Below are positions 33,698-41,667 of a stretch of DNA of 64,000 nt, in pieces. The number at the start of each line of letters is the position of its first letter. Positions within the stretch are counted from its first letter, which is position 1. Location of the stretch: positions 1 to 64,000 of the forward strand of contig NZ_JANIIC010000055.1 of the NCBI RefSeq assembly GCF_024519315.1, written 5' to 3'. Below the pieces are notes generated by a model. It was not told where the DNA came from. It was given only the letters and a program-made list of their open reading frames with translations, and made no database searches. The position numbers and the translations under genes were made by a program. Source of the stretch: Streptomyces malaysiensis subsp. samsunensis. Its GTDB lineage: Bacteria > Actinomycetota > Actinomycetes > Streptomycetales > Streptomycetaceae.

Positions 33698-35014
33698 ATG
33701 GACGAGGTCCATCGCATGCGCGGCGGCCCTTCCCGGCGCGGAGTGCTGCGCGGCGGCGGTGCGCTGGCGCTCACCGGCGCCATGGCGGGATGCGGGACGG
33801 GCCTGGGGGTGGATTCCCATGGAGTGGTCCACATCGAGGTGTGGCACGGGCAGACCAGCACCGCCCTGAAAGCGGTCAAACGGCTGGTGGCCGACTTCCA
33901 CCGGAGCCACCCCTCGATACGCATCGACCTGGGCGGGGGAGTGCTGGCGGACGACATGTTGCAGAAGGTGATGGCCGGTCTCGTCGCCGGATCCCCGCCC
34001 GATGTCGCCTATATCTTCGGCTCCGATCTGGCCAATGTCGCGAGAAGCCCCCAGCTGGCGGATCTGACGACGGTCGTGGACTCCGGGCAGGTGCCCTGGA
34101 AGCAGTACTGGCCCGCCGCCCGGGAGGGGGTCACGGTGGACGGTGCGGTCCGCGCGGTGCCCGCGGTGCTGGACTCGCTCGCCGTGGTGTGCAACAAGAC
34201 CCTCTTCCACCGGGCCGGTCTCGAACTGCCCGGACCCGGCTGGACCTGGCCGGACTTCATCGAGACGGCCAGGAAGCTGACCGACCGCGGCAGGGGCACC
34301 TTCGGCACCGGCTGGCCCGCCGCGGGCGACGAGGACACGGTGTGGCGCATGTGGCCCATGATCTGGGATCTGGGCGGAGAGGTCATCGCCGAGGGCAAGC
34401 GGGAGATCGGATTCGCGGGCGAACCCGGCGTCCGGGCCCTCGATGTGCTCGCGGAGCTCGCCAGGGACAGAAGTGTCTACGTCGATCCCAAACCCGGCGG
34501 CGAGCAGATGTACCAGGCGTTCGCCTCCGGCCGGGTGGGGATGGTCGCGACCGGCCCCTGGCAGCTGCCCGACATCCGCCAGGCGAAGATCGACTACCAG
34601 GTCGTACCGCTGCCCAGCTTCCACGGCACGTCGGTGACCATCTCCGGCCCCGACACCTGGAGCGTGTTCGACAACGGCTCGGCGCGGCTGACGGCCGCCC
34701 GCACCTTCGTCGGCTGGCTCATGGAGCCCGACCAGGCGTATCTGTGGGACACCGAGGCGGGCAGCCTGCCGCAGAGCCGGCCGGCCGAGCGCGGTCCACG
34801 GTGGCGGAAGTACGCGGCGGAGGTGCCCGGACTGCCGGTGTTCACCGAGGCGCTGGAGACCGCCCGGGTACGGCCCGTCGACCGGGCCTACCCCAAGATC
34901 TCGATCCCGTTCGGCGAGGCCATCACCGCCGTCCTGCTCGGGAAGAGCACCCCGGCGAAGGCGCTGCGGCGATGCGCGGACGAGGCCAACGCCGCCATGG
35001 CCAAGGTGCGTTGA
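33698..35014 (+). CDS. ABC sugar-binding lipoprotein
   Basis: 438 residues; a twin-Arg-containing signal (SRRGVLRGG) followed by a lipobox with Cys32 (GAMAGC). The rest is a family 1 solute-binding protein with VWHGQTSTALKAV, VAGSPPDVAYIFGSDL and GRVGMVATGPWQLP segments. Two permease genes follow, so this is the receptor of a carbohydrate importer. Given GH114 upstream and GH4 downstream, galactosamine- or galactose-containing oligosaccharides are the likely ligands (inference). Confidence 0.9.
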   Translation: MDEVHRMRGGPSRRGVLRGGGALALTGAMAGCGTGLGVDSHGVVHIEVWHGQTSTALKAVKRLVADFHRSHPSIRIDLGGGVLADDMLQKVMAGLVAGSPPDVAYIFGSDLANVARSPQLADLTTVVDSGQVPWKQYWPAAREGVTVDGAVRAVPAVLDSLAVVCNKTLFHRAGLELPGPGWTWPDFIETARKLTDRGRGTFGTGWPAAGDEDTVWRMWPMIWDLGGEVIAEGKREIGFAGEPGVRALDVLAELARDRSVYVDPKPGGEQMYQAFASGRVGMVATGPWQLPDIRQAKIDYQVVPLPSFHGTSVTISGPDTWSVFDNGSARLTAARTFVGWLMEPDQAYLWDTEAGSLPQSRPAERGPRWRKYAAEVPGLPVFTEALETARVRPVDRAYPKISIPFGEAITAVLLGKSTPAKALRRCADEANAAMAKVR

Positions 35015-35024
35015 GGAGCCTCAT

Positions 35025-35975
35025 ATGTCCCGTCTGCCCACCCCCATCACCCGTCCCGCACCGCGCACACCGGCCGGTCCGGCGCGCCGCCGTGGCCGCC
35101 GGGAGGCCGCCACGGCCTGGGCGTTCGTCCTGCCCTCCGTCCTGGTCATCCTGGGCCTGAGCGTCATCCCCGTCCTGTGGTCCCTGCTGCTGTCGTTCCA
35201 GTACAGCGATCTCCTCACCCCCAGCGTCTGGGTGGGCTGGGACAACTACCGCCAGCTGGCCGACGATCCGCAGTTCGCCCAGGCCGTGCGCAACACACTG
35301 GAGTACACGGCGCTGTATGTGCCGCTGAGCATCGGTCTGGGGCTGCTGCTCGCGCTGGTCCTCAACCGCCGCATCCGGTTCGCCGGGCTGTACCGCACCC
35401 TGCTCTTCGTGCCGTTCGTGGTGTCGGCCGCCGCCCAGGGCGTGTTGTTCTCCTTCATCCTCGACCCCGAGTTCGGCGCGGCCAACTCGCTGCTGCACCG
35501 CCTCGGAGTCTCCCCTCAGGGGTTTCTGTCCGATCCGGGCCAGGCTCTGCTGGTCCTGGTGGCCATCTCGCTGTGGAGCGGCACCGGCTTCTGTGCGGTG
35601 ATCTACCTCGCGGCCCTCCAGGACGTCCCCCAGGAGCTCACCGAGGCCGCCACCCTGGACGGCGCGGAACGCCGTCATGTGCTGCGCCATGTCACCCTGC
35701 CCACGATCGCGCCGGTCAGCGTGTTCCTGCTGCTGTGGCAGACGATCAGCGCCCTCCAGGTCTTCGACCTGGTGTATGTGACGACGAAGGGCGGTCCGCT
35801 CGGATCCACCACCGTGATCGTCTACTTCGTCTGGGAGCAGGCGTTCCGGAACTTCACCGCCGGCTACGGGGCCGCGGCGGCCTACGTCCTCGGCGTCGCC
35901 CTGCTCGTGGTCGCCGCCGTGCTGCGGCTGGTCCGGCGCCGCGACGACCGCCGCCTCGAGGGAGCCCCATCATGA
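35025..35975 (+). CDS. ABC sugar permease, MalF type
   Basis: 316 residues with six main membrane helices and the EAA loop that docks the ATPase (ELTEAATLDGAERRHVLRHV, residues about 205-224). The N-terminus is Pro/Arg-rich and cytoplasmic. The stop overlaps the ATG of the second permease. No ATPase gene lies in the locus, so a shared MsiK-like ATPase elsewhere must energise it, as is usual in Streptomyces. Confidence 0.92.
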   Translation: MSRLPTPITRPAPRTPAGPARRRGRREAATAWAFVLPSVLVILGLSVIPVLWSLLLSFQYSDLLTPSVWVGWDNYRQLADDPQFAQAVRNTLEYTALYVPLSIGLGLLLALVLNRRIRFAGLYRTLLFVPFVVSAAAQGVLFSFILDPEFGAANSLLHRLGVSPQGFLSDPGQALLVLVAISLWSGTGFCAVIYLAALQDVPQELTEAATLDGAERRHVLRHVTLPTIAPVSVFLLLWQTISALQVFDLVYVTTKGGPLGSTTVIVYFVWEQAFRNFTAGYGAAAAYVLGVALLVVAAVLRLVRRRDDRRLEGAPS

Positions 35976-36883
35976 CGGACCTGTCCCACCTCCCCGGGAG
36001 AGCCACCGAGCGGCTCCGGCCGGTCGGCCGGACCACCGGGGAGCCCGTGGCCCGCCCACGGCGCCGGCTCCGGCTGCCCTTCAACCCATGGCATCTGCTG
36101 CTCGCGCCACTGGCGCTGCTCTTCGCCGTACCGCTGATCTGGCTGGCGCTCAGCTCGGTGATGAGCGACGCGGAGATCAACCGGTTCCCGCCGGCGCTGT
36201 GGCCCTCCGGGATCCACCTGGACGGCTACCGGTACGTGCTCGGCAACGCGATGTTCCCGCGCTGGTTCGCCAACTCCCTGATCGTCTCGGCCGTCGCGGT
36301 CGTCTCCAACCTGCTGCTGGGGACGCTGGGCGGATACGCCTTCGCCCGGATGCGGTTCGGCGGGTCCCGGGTGCTGCTGGTGCTGATGCTGGCCACCATG
36401 GCCATCCCGTTCCAGCTGACGATGATCCCGACCTTCCTGGTGATGCGGAGGCTGGGGCTCATCGACACCCTCGGGGCGCTGATCGTGCCGTCGCTGGTGA
36501 CGCCGTTCGCGGTGTTCCTGCTGCGGCAGTTCTTCCTCTCCCTGCCCAGGGAGCTGGAGGAGGCCGCCTGGATCGACGGATGTTCACGGCTGCGGGTGCT
36601 GTTCCAGATCGTCGTTCCGCTCTCCCGCCCCGCGCTGAGCACCGTCGCCGTCCTCACCTTCCTGACCACCTGGAACGATCTGTCGTGGCCGCTCATCGCC
36701 CTGAACCACGACGCCAACTACACCCTCCAGCTGGGCCTGACCACCTTCCGGGGGCAGCACCACACCCAGTGGTCGGCCGTGATGGCGGGCAACGTGATCA
36801 CCGTCCTGCCGGTGCTGCTCGCCTTCCTCGCGGCCCAGAAGACCTTCGTCCGGTCCATCACCTCCACCGGGCTCAAGGGCTGA
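35972..36883 (+). CDS. ABC sugar permease, MalG type
   Basis: 303 residues, six membrane helices and an EAA loop (ELEEAAWIDGCSRLRVLFQI). The long hydrophilic N-terminus precedes the first helix. The ATG overlaps the upstream permease stop by four bases, so the two subunits are coupled. Confidence 0.92.
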   Translation: MTDLSHLPGRATERLRPVGRTTGEPVARPRRRLRLPFNPWHLLLAPLALLFAVPLIWLALSSVMSDAEINRFPPALWPSGIHLDGYRYVLGNAMFPRWFANSLIVSAVAVVSNLLLGTLGGYAFARMRFGGSRVLLVLMLATMAIPFQLTMIPTFLVMRRLGLIDTLGALIVPSLVTPFAVFLLRQFFLSLPRELEEAAWIDGCSRLRVLFQIVVPLSRPALSTVAVLTFLTTWNDLSWPLIALNHDANYTLQLGLTTFRGQHHTQWSAVMAGNVITVLPVLLAFLAAQKTFVRSITSTGLKG

Positions 36884-36929
36884 TCACGGCCCGGCACCGC
36901 CCCTCCTCCCTCACCCCTCAGGAACCCGT

Positions 36930-37928
36930 ATGCCGCCCACCTTCGACCTGCTCGTCATCGGGGACGCCAACCCGGACGTCATCGTCGGACCGCTCGACTC
37001 CCCACTCGCCTTCGGCCAGCGCGAACAGCTCATCGACAGCGGCGCGCTCACCCTCGGCGGATCCGCCGCGATCACCGCGTGCGGCGCCGCCCGGCTGGGG
37101 CTGCGCGTGGCGTTCGCCGGACGTGTCGGGGACGACGGCGCCGGACACTACATGCGCGACCGGCTCGCGGCACACGGCGTCGACGTCGGCGCGCTGCACC
37201 TGGACAAGAGCCTGCCGACACCGCTCACGGTCATCGTCACCCGCGGCGAGGACCGGGCCATCCTCACCTCGCCGGGCACCCTCGCCGCCACCTCGGGGCG
37301 CGATGTGCCCCCACACCTGCTGACCTCGGCCCGGCACATCCACGCCGCGTCCTTCTTCCTCATGCCGCGGCTCGCCGCCGATCTGCCGGGCCTCTTCTCC
37401 ACCGCCCGCGCGGCCGGCGCCACCACCTCGCTCGACACCAACGACGACCCCTCGGGCCGATGGGACCGTACGGCGCTGGCGCCCGTCCTCGCCGACACCG
37501 ACCTCCTGCTGCCCAACGCCGCCGAGGCACACCGGCTGGCCGGTACCGACGGCACATCCGTCGCGGCCGCCGCCGAACTCCTCGCGCACCGGGTCCCGCT
37601 GGTGGCCGTCAAGAACGGGGCGGACGGCGCCCTGTGCCACGACGGCCGGACCCTGCTCACCACCGCCGGAGTCCGGGTGACACCCGTGGACGCCGTCGGC
37701 GCGGGCGACAGTTTCAACGCGGGCTTCCTCGCCGCACGGCTGGCGGACCGGCCCATCGCCGAGGCGCTCGACCTCGCCGCCGCCTGCGGTGCGCTGTCGA
37801 CCCGCGCCGCGGGCGGCACCACCGCCCAGCCCACCTGGGACGAAGCCCTTAGGGCCTGTGTCATATCCCCGGCCGGGCGTGCGACGCCTGGCACGCTCCC
37901 CCAGCTACCGCCGGGAGGTGCCCCCTGA
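36930..37928 (+). CDS. PfkB/ribokinase-family sugar kinase (3' end altered by an inserted element)
   Basis: 332 residues of a PfkB-fold kinase: N-terminal IGDANPDVIVG, GGSAAITACGAARLG, and the catalytic signature DAVGAGDSFNAGF with the base Asp in GAGD. Substrate unknown; in this operon a hexose, galactosamine or its derivative is likely. The last 25 or so codons, from about residue 308, are encoded by the inverted-repeat element at 37851-37968, which also supplies the stop. The native C-terminus has therefore been replaced; the catalytic core is complete, so the enzyme may still work. Confidence 0.85.
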   Translation: MPPTFDLLVIGDANPDVIVGPLDSPLAFGQREQLIDSGALTLGGSAAITACGAARLGLRVAFAGRVGDDGAGHYMRDRLAAHGVDVGALHLDKSLPTPLTVIVTRGEDRAILTSPGTLAATSGRDVPPHLLTSARHIHAASFFLMPRLAADLPGLFSTARAAGATTSLDTNDDPSGRWDRTALAPVLADTDLLLPNAAEAHRLAGTDGTSVAAAAELLAHRVPLVAVKNGADGALCHDGRTLLTTAGVRVTPVDAVGAGDSFNAGFLAARLADRPIAEALDLAAACGALSTRAAGGTTAQPTWDEALRACVISPAGRATPGTLPQLPPGGAP

Positions 37929-37968
37929 CGCCGCACGCTGATCCGACCGGGGATATGACACAGGCCCT
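37851..37968. mobile_element. 118-bp MITE-like element with perfect 22-bp terminal inverted repeats
   Basis: Positions 37851-37872 and 37947-37968 are perfect inverted copies, starting AGGGCCTGTGTCATATCC. The interior is GC-rich and carries no gene. The element overlaps the 3' end of the kinase gene and ends 33 bp before the GH4 start. No transposase is near, so it would be mobilised in trans. I could not recognise a clear target-site duplication. Confidence 0.75.
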
Positions 37969-38001
37969 CACCCACCTCACCGCCAACGGAGACACCCCCT
38001 C

Positions 38002-39312
38002 ATGATCAACCCCAAGATCGTGCTGATCGGCGCCGGCAGCGTCGTCTTCACCCAGGGCCTGCTGGCGGATCTCTTCGCCTTCCCGGAGCTGCGGACCGCG
38101 CGGATCGCCCTGCACGACATCGACGCCGAACGCCTGGCCACCGCCGAGGCCGCCGCACGGTACATCGCCGAGCGGCGGGGCGCCGACGCGCGGATCACCG
38201 CACACGCCGACCGGCGCGCGGCGCTCGACGGCGCCGACTTCGTCATCAACCTCGTCCAGATCGGCATGGGCGAGGCCACCCGCATCGACTTCGAGATCCC
38301 CGCGCGCCACGGCGTACGGCAGACCATCGGCGACACCCTCGGCGTGGGCGGCATCTTCCGCGCGCTGCGCACCTTCCCGTTCCTCAAGGCGCTGGGCGAG
38401 GACATCGCCGCCGTATGCCCCGAGGCATGGCTGCTCAACTACACCAACCCGATGGCGATGAACGTGCAGTACCTGGTGGCGGCCACCGGGCTGACCCGGG
38501 TGGTCGGCCTGTGCCATTCGGTGCACTGGACCATGCACGACCTGTGCAACCTGCTGAAGGTCCCCTTCGACGAGGTCACCTACCGCGCCGCCGGGGTCAA
38601 CCACCAGGCGTGGGTGCTCCGTTTCGAGCACGACGGCACCGATCTGTACCCCCGTCTTGACGCGCTGATCGCCGAGAACGAGCAGCTGCGGCGGCGGGTC
38701 CGCGTCGACATGTACCGGCGGCTCGGCTACTACCCGACCGAGACCAGCGAGCACTCCTCCGAGTATGTGCCGTGGTATCTGGGACACGACAGCGAGATCG
38801 AGCGGCTGCGGCTGCCCATCGGCGCCTATCTCGGCATCGTCGAGGAGAACGTGGCCGCGTACGAGCGCACCCGCGACGCCCTCGCCACCGGCGCCTGTAT
38901 CGACGTCGAGGGGACCATGGAGTACGCCCCGCAGATCGTCCACTCCATGGTGACCGGCACCCCCAGGACCGTCTACGGCAATGTGCCCAACCACGGCCTC
39001 ATCGAGAACCTGCCGGCCCACGGCGTGGTCGAGGTGCCGTGTCTGGTCGACCGGTCCGGTGTCCGGCCGACCAGCGCCGGTGCGCTGCCCCCGCAGCTCG
39101 CCGCGCTCAACCGCACCTACCTCAGCATGAACGACCTCGTGGTGCGCGCCGCCCTGGAGGACGAGCCGCGCCATATCCGGCACGCGGCCATGACCGACCC
39201 GGCGACCGCCGCGGCGCTGCGGGTCGAGCAGATCTGGGAGCTGTGCGACGACATGGTCCGGGCACACGCCGACCGGCTCCAGCCCGCGCTGCGTGCCACG
39301 CTCGGTAGCTGA
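38002..39312 (+). CDS. GH4 family NAD-dependent alpha-glycosidase
   Basis: 436 residues with an N-terminal Rossmann fold (IVLIGAGSVVFTQGLL) for NAD, then LLNYTNPMAMN, the metal-binding GLCHSVHW Cys and GVNHQAW His, and HSSEYVPWYLGHD. This matches GH4 alpha-galactosidase/alpha-glucosidase-type enzymes, which act in the cytoplasm by redox-elimination chemistry on alpha-linked sugars. As the last enzyme of the import locus it should cut the imported alpha-linked oligosaccharides. GGAG lies upstream of the ATG, just after the inserted 118-bp element. Confidence 0.9.
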   Translation: MINPKIVLIGAGSVVFTQGLLADLFAFPELRTARIALHDIDAERLATAEAAARYIAERRGADARITAHADRRAALDGADFVINLVQIGMGEATRIDFEIPARHGVRQTIGDTLGVGGIFRALRTFPFLKALGEDIAAVCPEAWLLNYTNPMAMNVQYLVAATGLTRVVGLCHSVHWTMHDLCNLLKVPFDEVTYRAAGVNHQAWVLRFEHDGTDLYPRLDALIAENEQLRRRVRVDMYRRLGYYPTETSEHSSEYVPWYLGHDSEIERLRLPIGAYLGIVEENVAAYERTRDALATGACIDVEGTMEYAPQIVHSMVTGTPRTVYGNVPNHGLIENLPAHGVVEVPCLVDRSGVRPTSAGALPPQLAALNRTYLSMNDLVVRAALEDEPRHIRHAAMTDPATAAALRVEQIWELCDDMVRAHADRLQPALRATLGS

Positions 39313-39394
39313 CAATCCCTCGGTAACTGACAATATGAATAATAGTGTGCCAAGCGACCGATGACACGGGTATGAGCCCCGGCCCCCGGCTCGG

Positions 39395-40027
39395 CTACGC
39401 GGATCCGCCCCGGTGGCCGGGCCCGGTCGCGGGCCGGCCCGCGCCGTCGGTCACCTCGCGGAGCACACTCCGCACCTCGCCCCGGAGCCATGCGTGCGCG
39501 GGGTCGCTGTCGTGCCGGTGATGCCAGGTGACAACCACCGGGGTCGGTGGCAGCTCCAGCGGGAGCCGCCGGGTGACGATCGCGCCGATCTCCAGGTCGA
39601 CCTGGCCACGGGTGAGATGGGGCTGGTCGACGGACTCGGCCAGCAGGCTCAGGCGGATGTTCGGGGCCGTGGCGCCGACCCTGGCGATCAGCGGGGCGGC
39701 GAGCGCCGCCAGCAGCGCGTCATGGCCGCGCACGCTGAAGTGCCGGTTCAGCCGGGCCAGGTCGAGCCGGCGTACGGGAGTGAGCACGGCGGTGGCCCGC
39801 CGGACCAGGTCACGTGTCTCCTCGCGCAGTTCGAGGGCGCGCGGGGTCGGGACCATGGTGCGCCCTGCGCGCACCAGGATGTCGTCGCCGGTCGCGCGGC
39901 GGATCCGGGCCGGCGTCCGGCTCATCGCCGGTGGTGTGAGATTCAGCCGGTCCGCCGCGGCGGCCACGCTGTTCTCCTCCAGCAGCGCGTCGAGCGCCAC
40001 GAGCAGGTTGAGATCCACATGCGTCAC
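39395..40027 (-). pseudogene. LysR-family regulator with an internal deletion
   Basis: 210 residues instead of about 300. The N-terminal winged helix (LNLLVALDALLEENSVAAAADRLNL) and the first half of the effector domain, up to VDLEIGAI, are normal. The sequence then jumps to LPLELPPTPVVVTWHHRHD, a stretch that normally lies near the C-terminus. About 95-100 residues are missing, in frame. The DNA-binding part could still be made, but the effector domain cannot fold normally. It is convergent with the GH4 gene. Confidence 0.65.
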
Positions 40028-40091
40028 GGTAAGGGATGGCCGGGCGGGATTGCGCCGGGCGTCAGGTCCGGCCCGATCCGGCGATGCGTAC

Positions 40092-40115
40092 GGCCCCCGC
40101 CGCCGGGCGGGGGCC
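40092..40115 (-). terminator. Terminator of the GH43 gene
   Basis: A perfect 10-bp stem (GGCCCCCGCC and GGCGGGGGCC) with a four-base loop, 17 bp past the GH43 stop on the minus strand. Confidence 0.65.
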
Positions 40116-40131
40116 GCGGATGTGCCGGAGG

Positions 40132-41595
40132 TCAGCGGGTATACACCTCGGCGCGGTCCACGCTCACGAACGAGGCCCCCGACTGGGCGTTGTGCTCGCC
40201 GGTCACCCGGATACGCAGGGTGTGCCGGCCATACGGGAGCCGCGGGCTGCGGTACTGGAGGGATTCACCGGTGCGGATCGCGCCGTAGAAGTCGACGCGC
40301 TGCTCGGCGCCGCCGTCGACGCTGAGGGCGGCGATGCCGTTGCCGGTGTCGCGGACCGACAGCAGGGCGATCCGGGTGCCGGTGAAGGAGAAGGTGGCGG
40401 TGTTGCCCGCCTGGTCGCTCCAGTGGTCATCGCTCCAGAAGCACTGGACGGCACAGCCCGTTCCCGAGTTCCAGCTGCCCGTGTACGCCAGGCTCCCGTC
40501 GCCGCTGGAGCGGCCGTCGTCGTTGATCCAGTACGTGCCCGCTCCGGGGTCGCCGGACGGCAGGTCCTGGGTGGCCCCCATGGCGAGCGGACGGCCAAGA
40601 TCGGGGCTGCCGTCGGCGCGCCAGGTGATCTTCTGGGCGCGTGTGGTGCGGTCGCTGTAGGTGTTGGTCGACGTGGTCTTGGCGTGGTAGACGATCCAGT
40701 CCTCCGTGCCGTCGGGGGAGCGGAAGAACGCGTGGTGGCCGGGGCCGTAGACGCCGTGGTCGTCGGCGCGGGAGAACACCGCACCGGAGTGCTGGGTCCA
40801 GTTGCCGGGCACGAGCGGATCGGCGCCGGACGGCAGGGACATCATCCAGACCTGGTAGTCCGGTTTGCCGGTGTCGCAGGTGGAGTACGTCATCCAGGTG
40901 CGGCCGTTGCGGTAGAGGAACTCGGGGCCCTCGCGCACCTCGGGGCAGCCGCCGGCCGCGTTGATGGCGACCGCGTTGCCCGAGACGGTGTACGGGTTGG
41001 ACATCGGGGCGATGTTGAGGCCGTTGTGCTGGTACTGGTTGATGCCCGAGTAGGCGAGGTAGAGGCGTCCGTTGTGCTGGAGGATGCCGGGGTCGATGGC
41101 GAAGTCGGCCGTGTGGTTGGGCGGTGTCAGCCGGGACTTGAAGTGGTAGGGGCCGGCCGGGTCGTCGCGGTCGGACTCCAGCACATAGAGCCGGTGGTGG
41201 TCGTCCACACCGTCGTCGGCGGTGTAGTAGAGGTACCAGCGGTCGCCGAAGCGGTAGAACTCCGGTGCCCAGATGTGCTGGTTCCGGGAGCCGTCGGTGT
41301 CCGTCCATACGGTGATGGGGTCGGCGTCGAGCAGGGTGCCCAGGGAGGAGGAGCGCCACATGCGGATGCTGTCGCCCTGGGTGGTGGTCAGGTAGTAGGC
41401 CCCGTTCCAGGAGGTCACATACGGGTCGGGGCCGGTGTTCAGGGGGTTGCGGAAGGTGCCCGCGGCGGCGTGCGGTGCCGCGGCGGCGGTGGGCGGTGCC
41501 GCACTGGCGGCGTGCGGGGCCGAGAGCAGGCCCCACAGGGTGGCCAGCAGTGCGGTGAGCAGTGCGGCGTGGCGGTGGGCCGTGCGAGGGCGCAT
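40132..41595 (-). CDS. Secreted GH43-family glycosidase with C-terminal binding domain
   Basis: 487 residues: a signal peptide (about 1-32), an Ala-rich spacer, and a five-bladed propeller catalytic domain. The catalytic acids appear in NTGPDPYV (Asp), DFAIDPGIL (Asp) and EVREGPEFL (Glu). The last 130 or so residues form a beta-sandwich like a galactose-binding/CBM module (GTRIALLSVRDTGNGIAAL). GH43 members are arabinanases, xylosidases or galactofuranosidases; the sequence alone does not say which. AAGGAGG precedes the ATG. It is the last of three aligned secreted glycosidase genes. Confidence 0.87.
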   Translation of the reverse strand: MRPRTAHRHAALLTALLATLWGLLSAPHAASAAPPTAAAAPHAAAGTFRNPLNTGPDPYVTSWNGAYYLTTTQGDSIRMWRSSSLGTLLDADPITVWTDTDGSRNQHIWAPEFYRFGDRWYLYYTADDGVDDHHRLYVLESDRDDPAGPYHFKSRLTPPNHTADFAIDPGILQHNGRLYLAYSGINQYQHNGLNIAPMSNPYTVSGNAVAINAAGGCPEVREGPEFLYRNGRTWMTYSTCDTGKPDYQVWMMSLPSGADPLVPGNWTQHSGAVFSRADDHGVYGPGHHAFFRSPDGTEDWIVYHAKTTSTNTYSDRTTRAQKITWRADGSPDLGRPLAMGATQDLPSGDPGAGTYWINDDGRSSGDGSLAYTGSWNSGTGCAVQCFWSDDHWSDQAGNTATFSFTGTRIALLSVRDTGNGIAALSVDGGAEQRVDFYGAIRTGESLQYRSPRLPYGRHTLRIRVTGEHNAQSGASFVSVDRAEVYTR

Positions 41596-41667
41596 GGCGC
41601 CTCCTTGCGTCGATACGAGTACGGCTCATGGCGCCGGGGCAGGTAGGTCTGCTGCCGGCGCGATGGG

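Noticed and set aside
40036..41646. A 536-codon plus-strand frame rich in Val and Gly
   Set aside because: Antisense of the GH43 gene, which has a signal peptide and catalytic residues.
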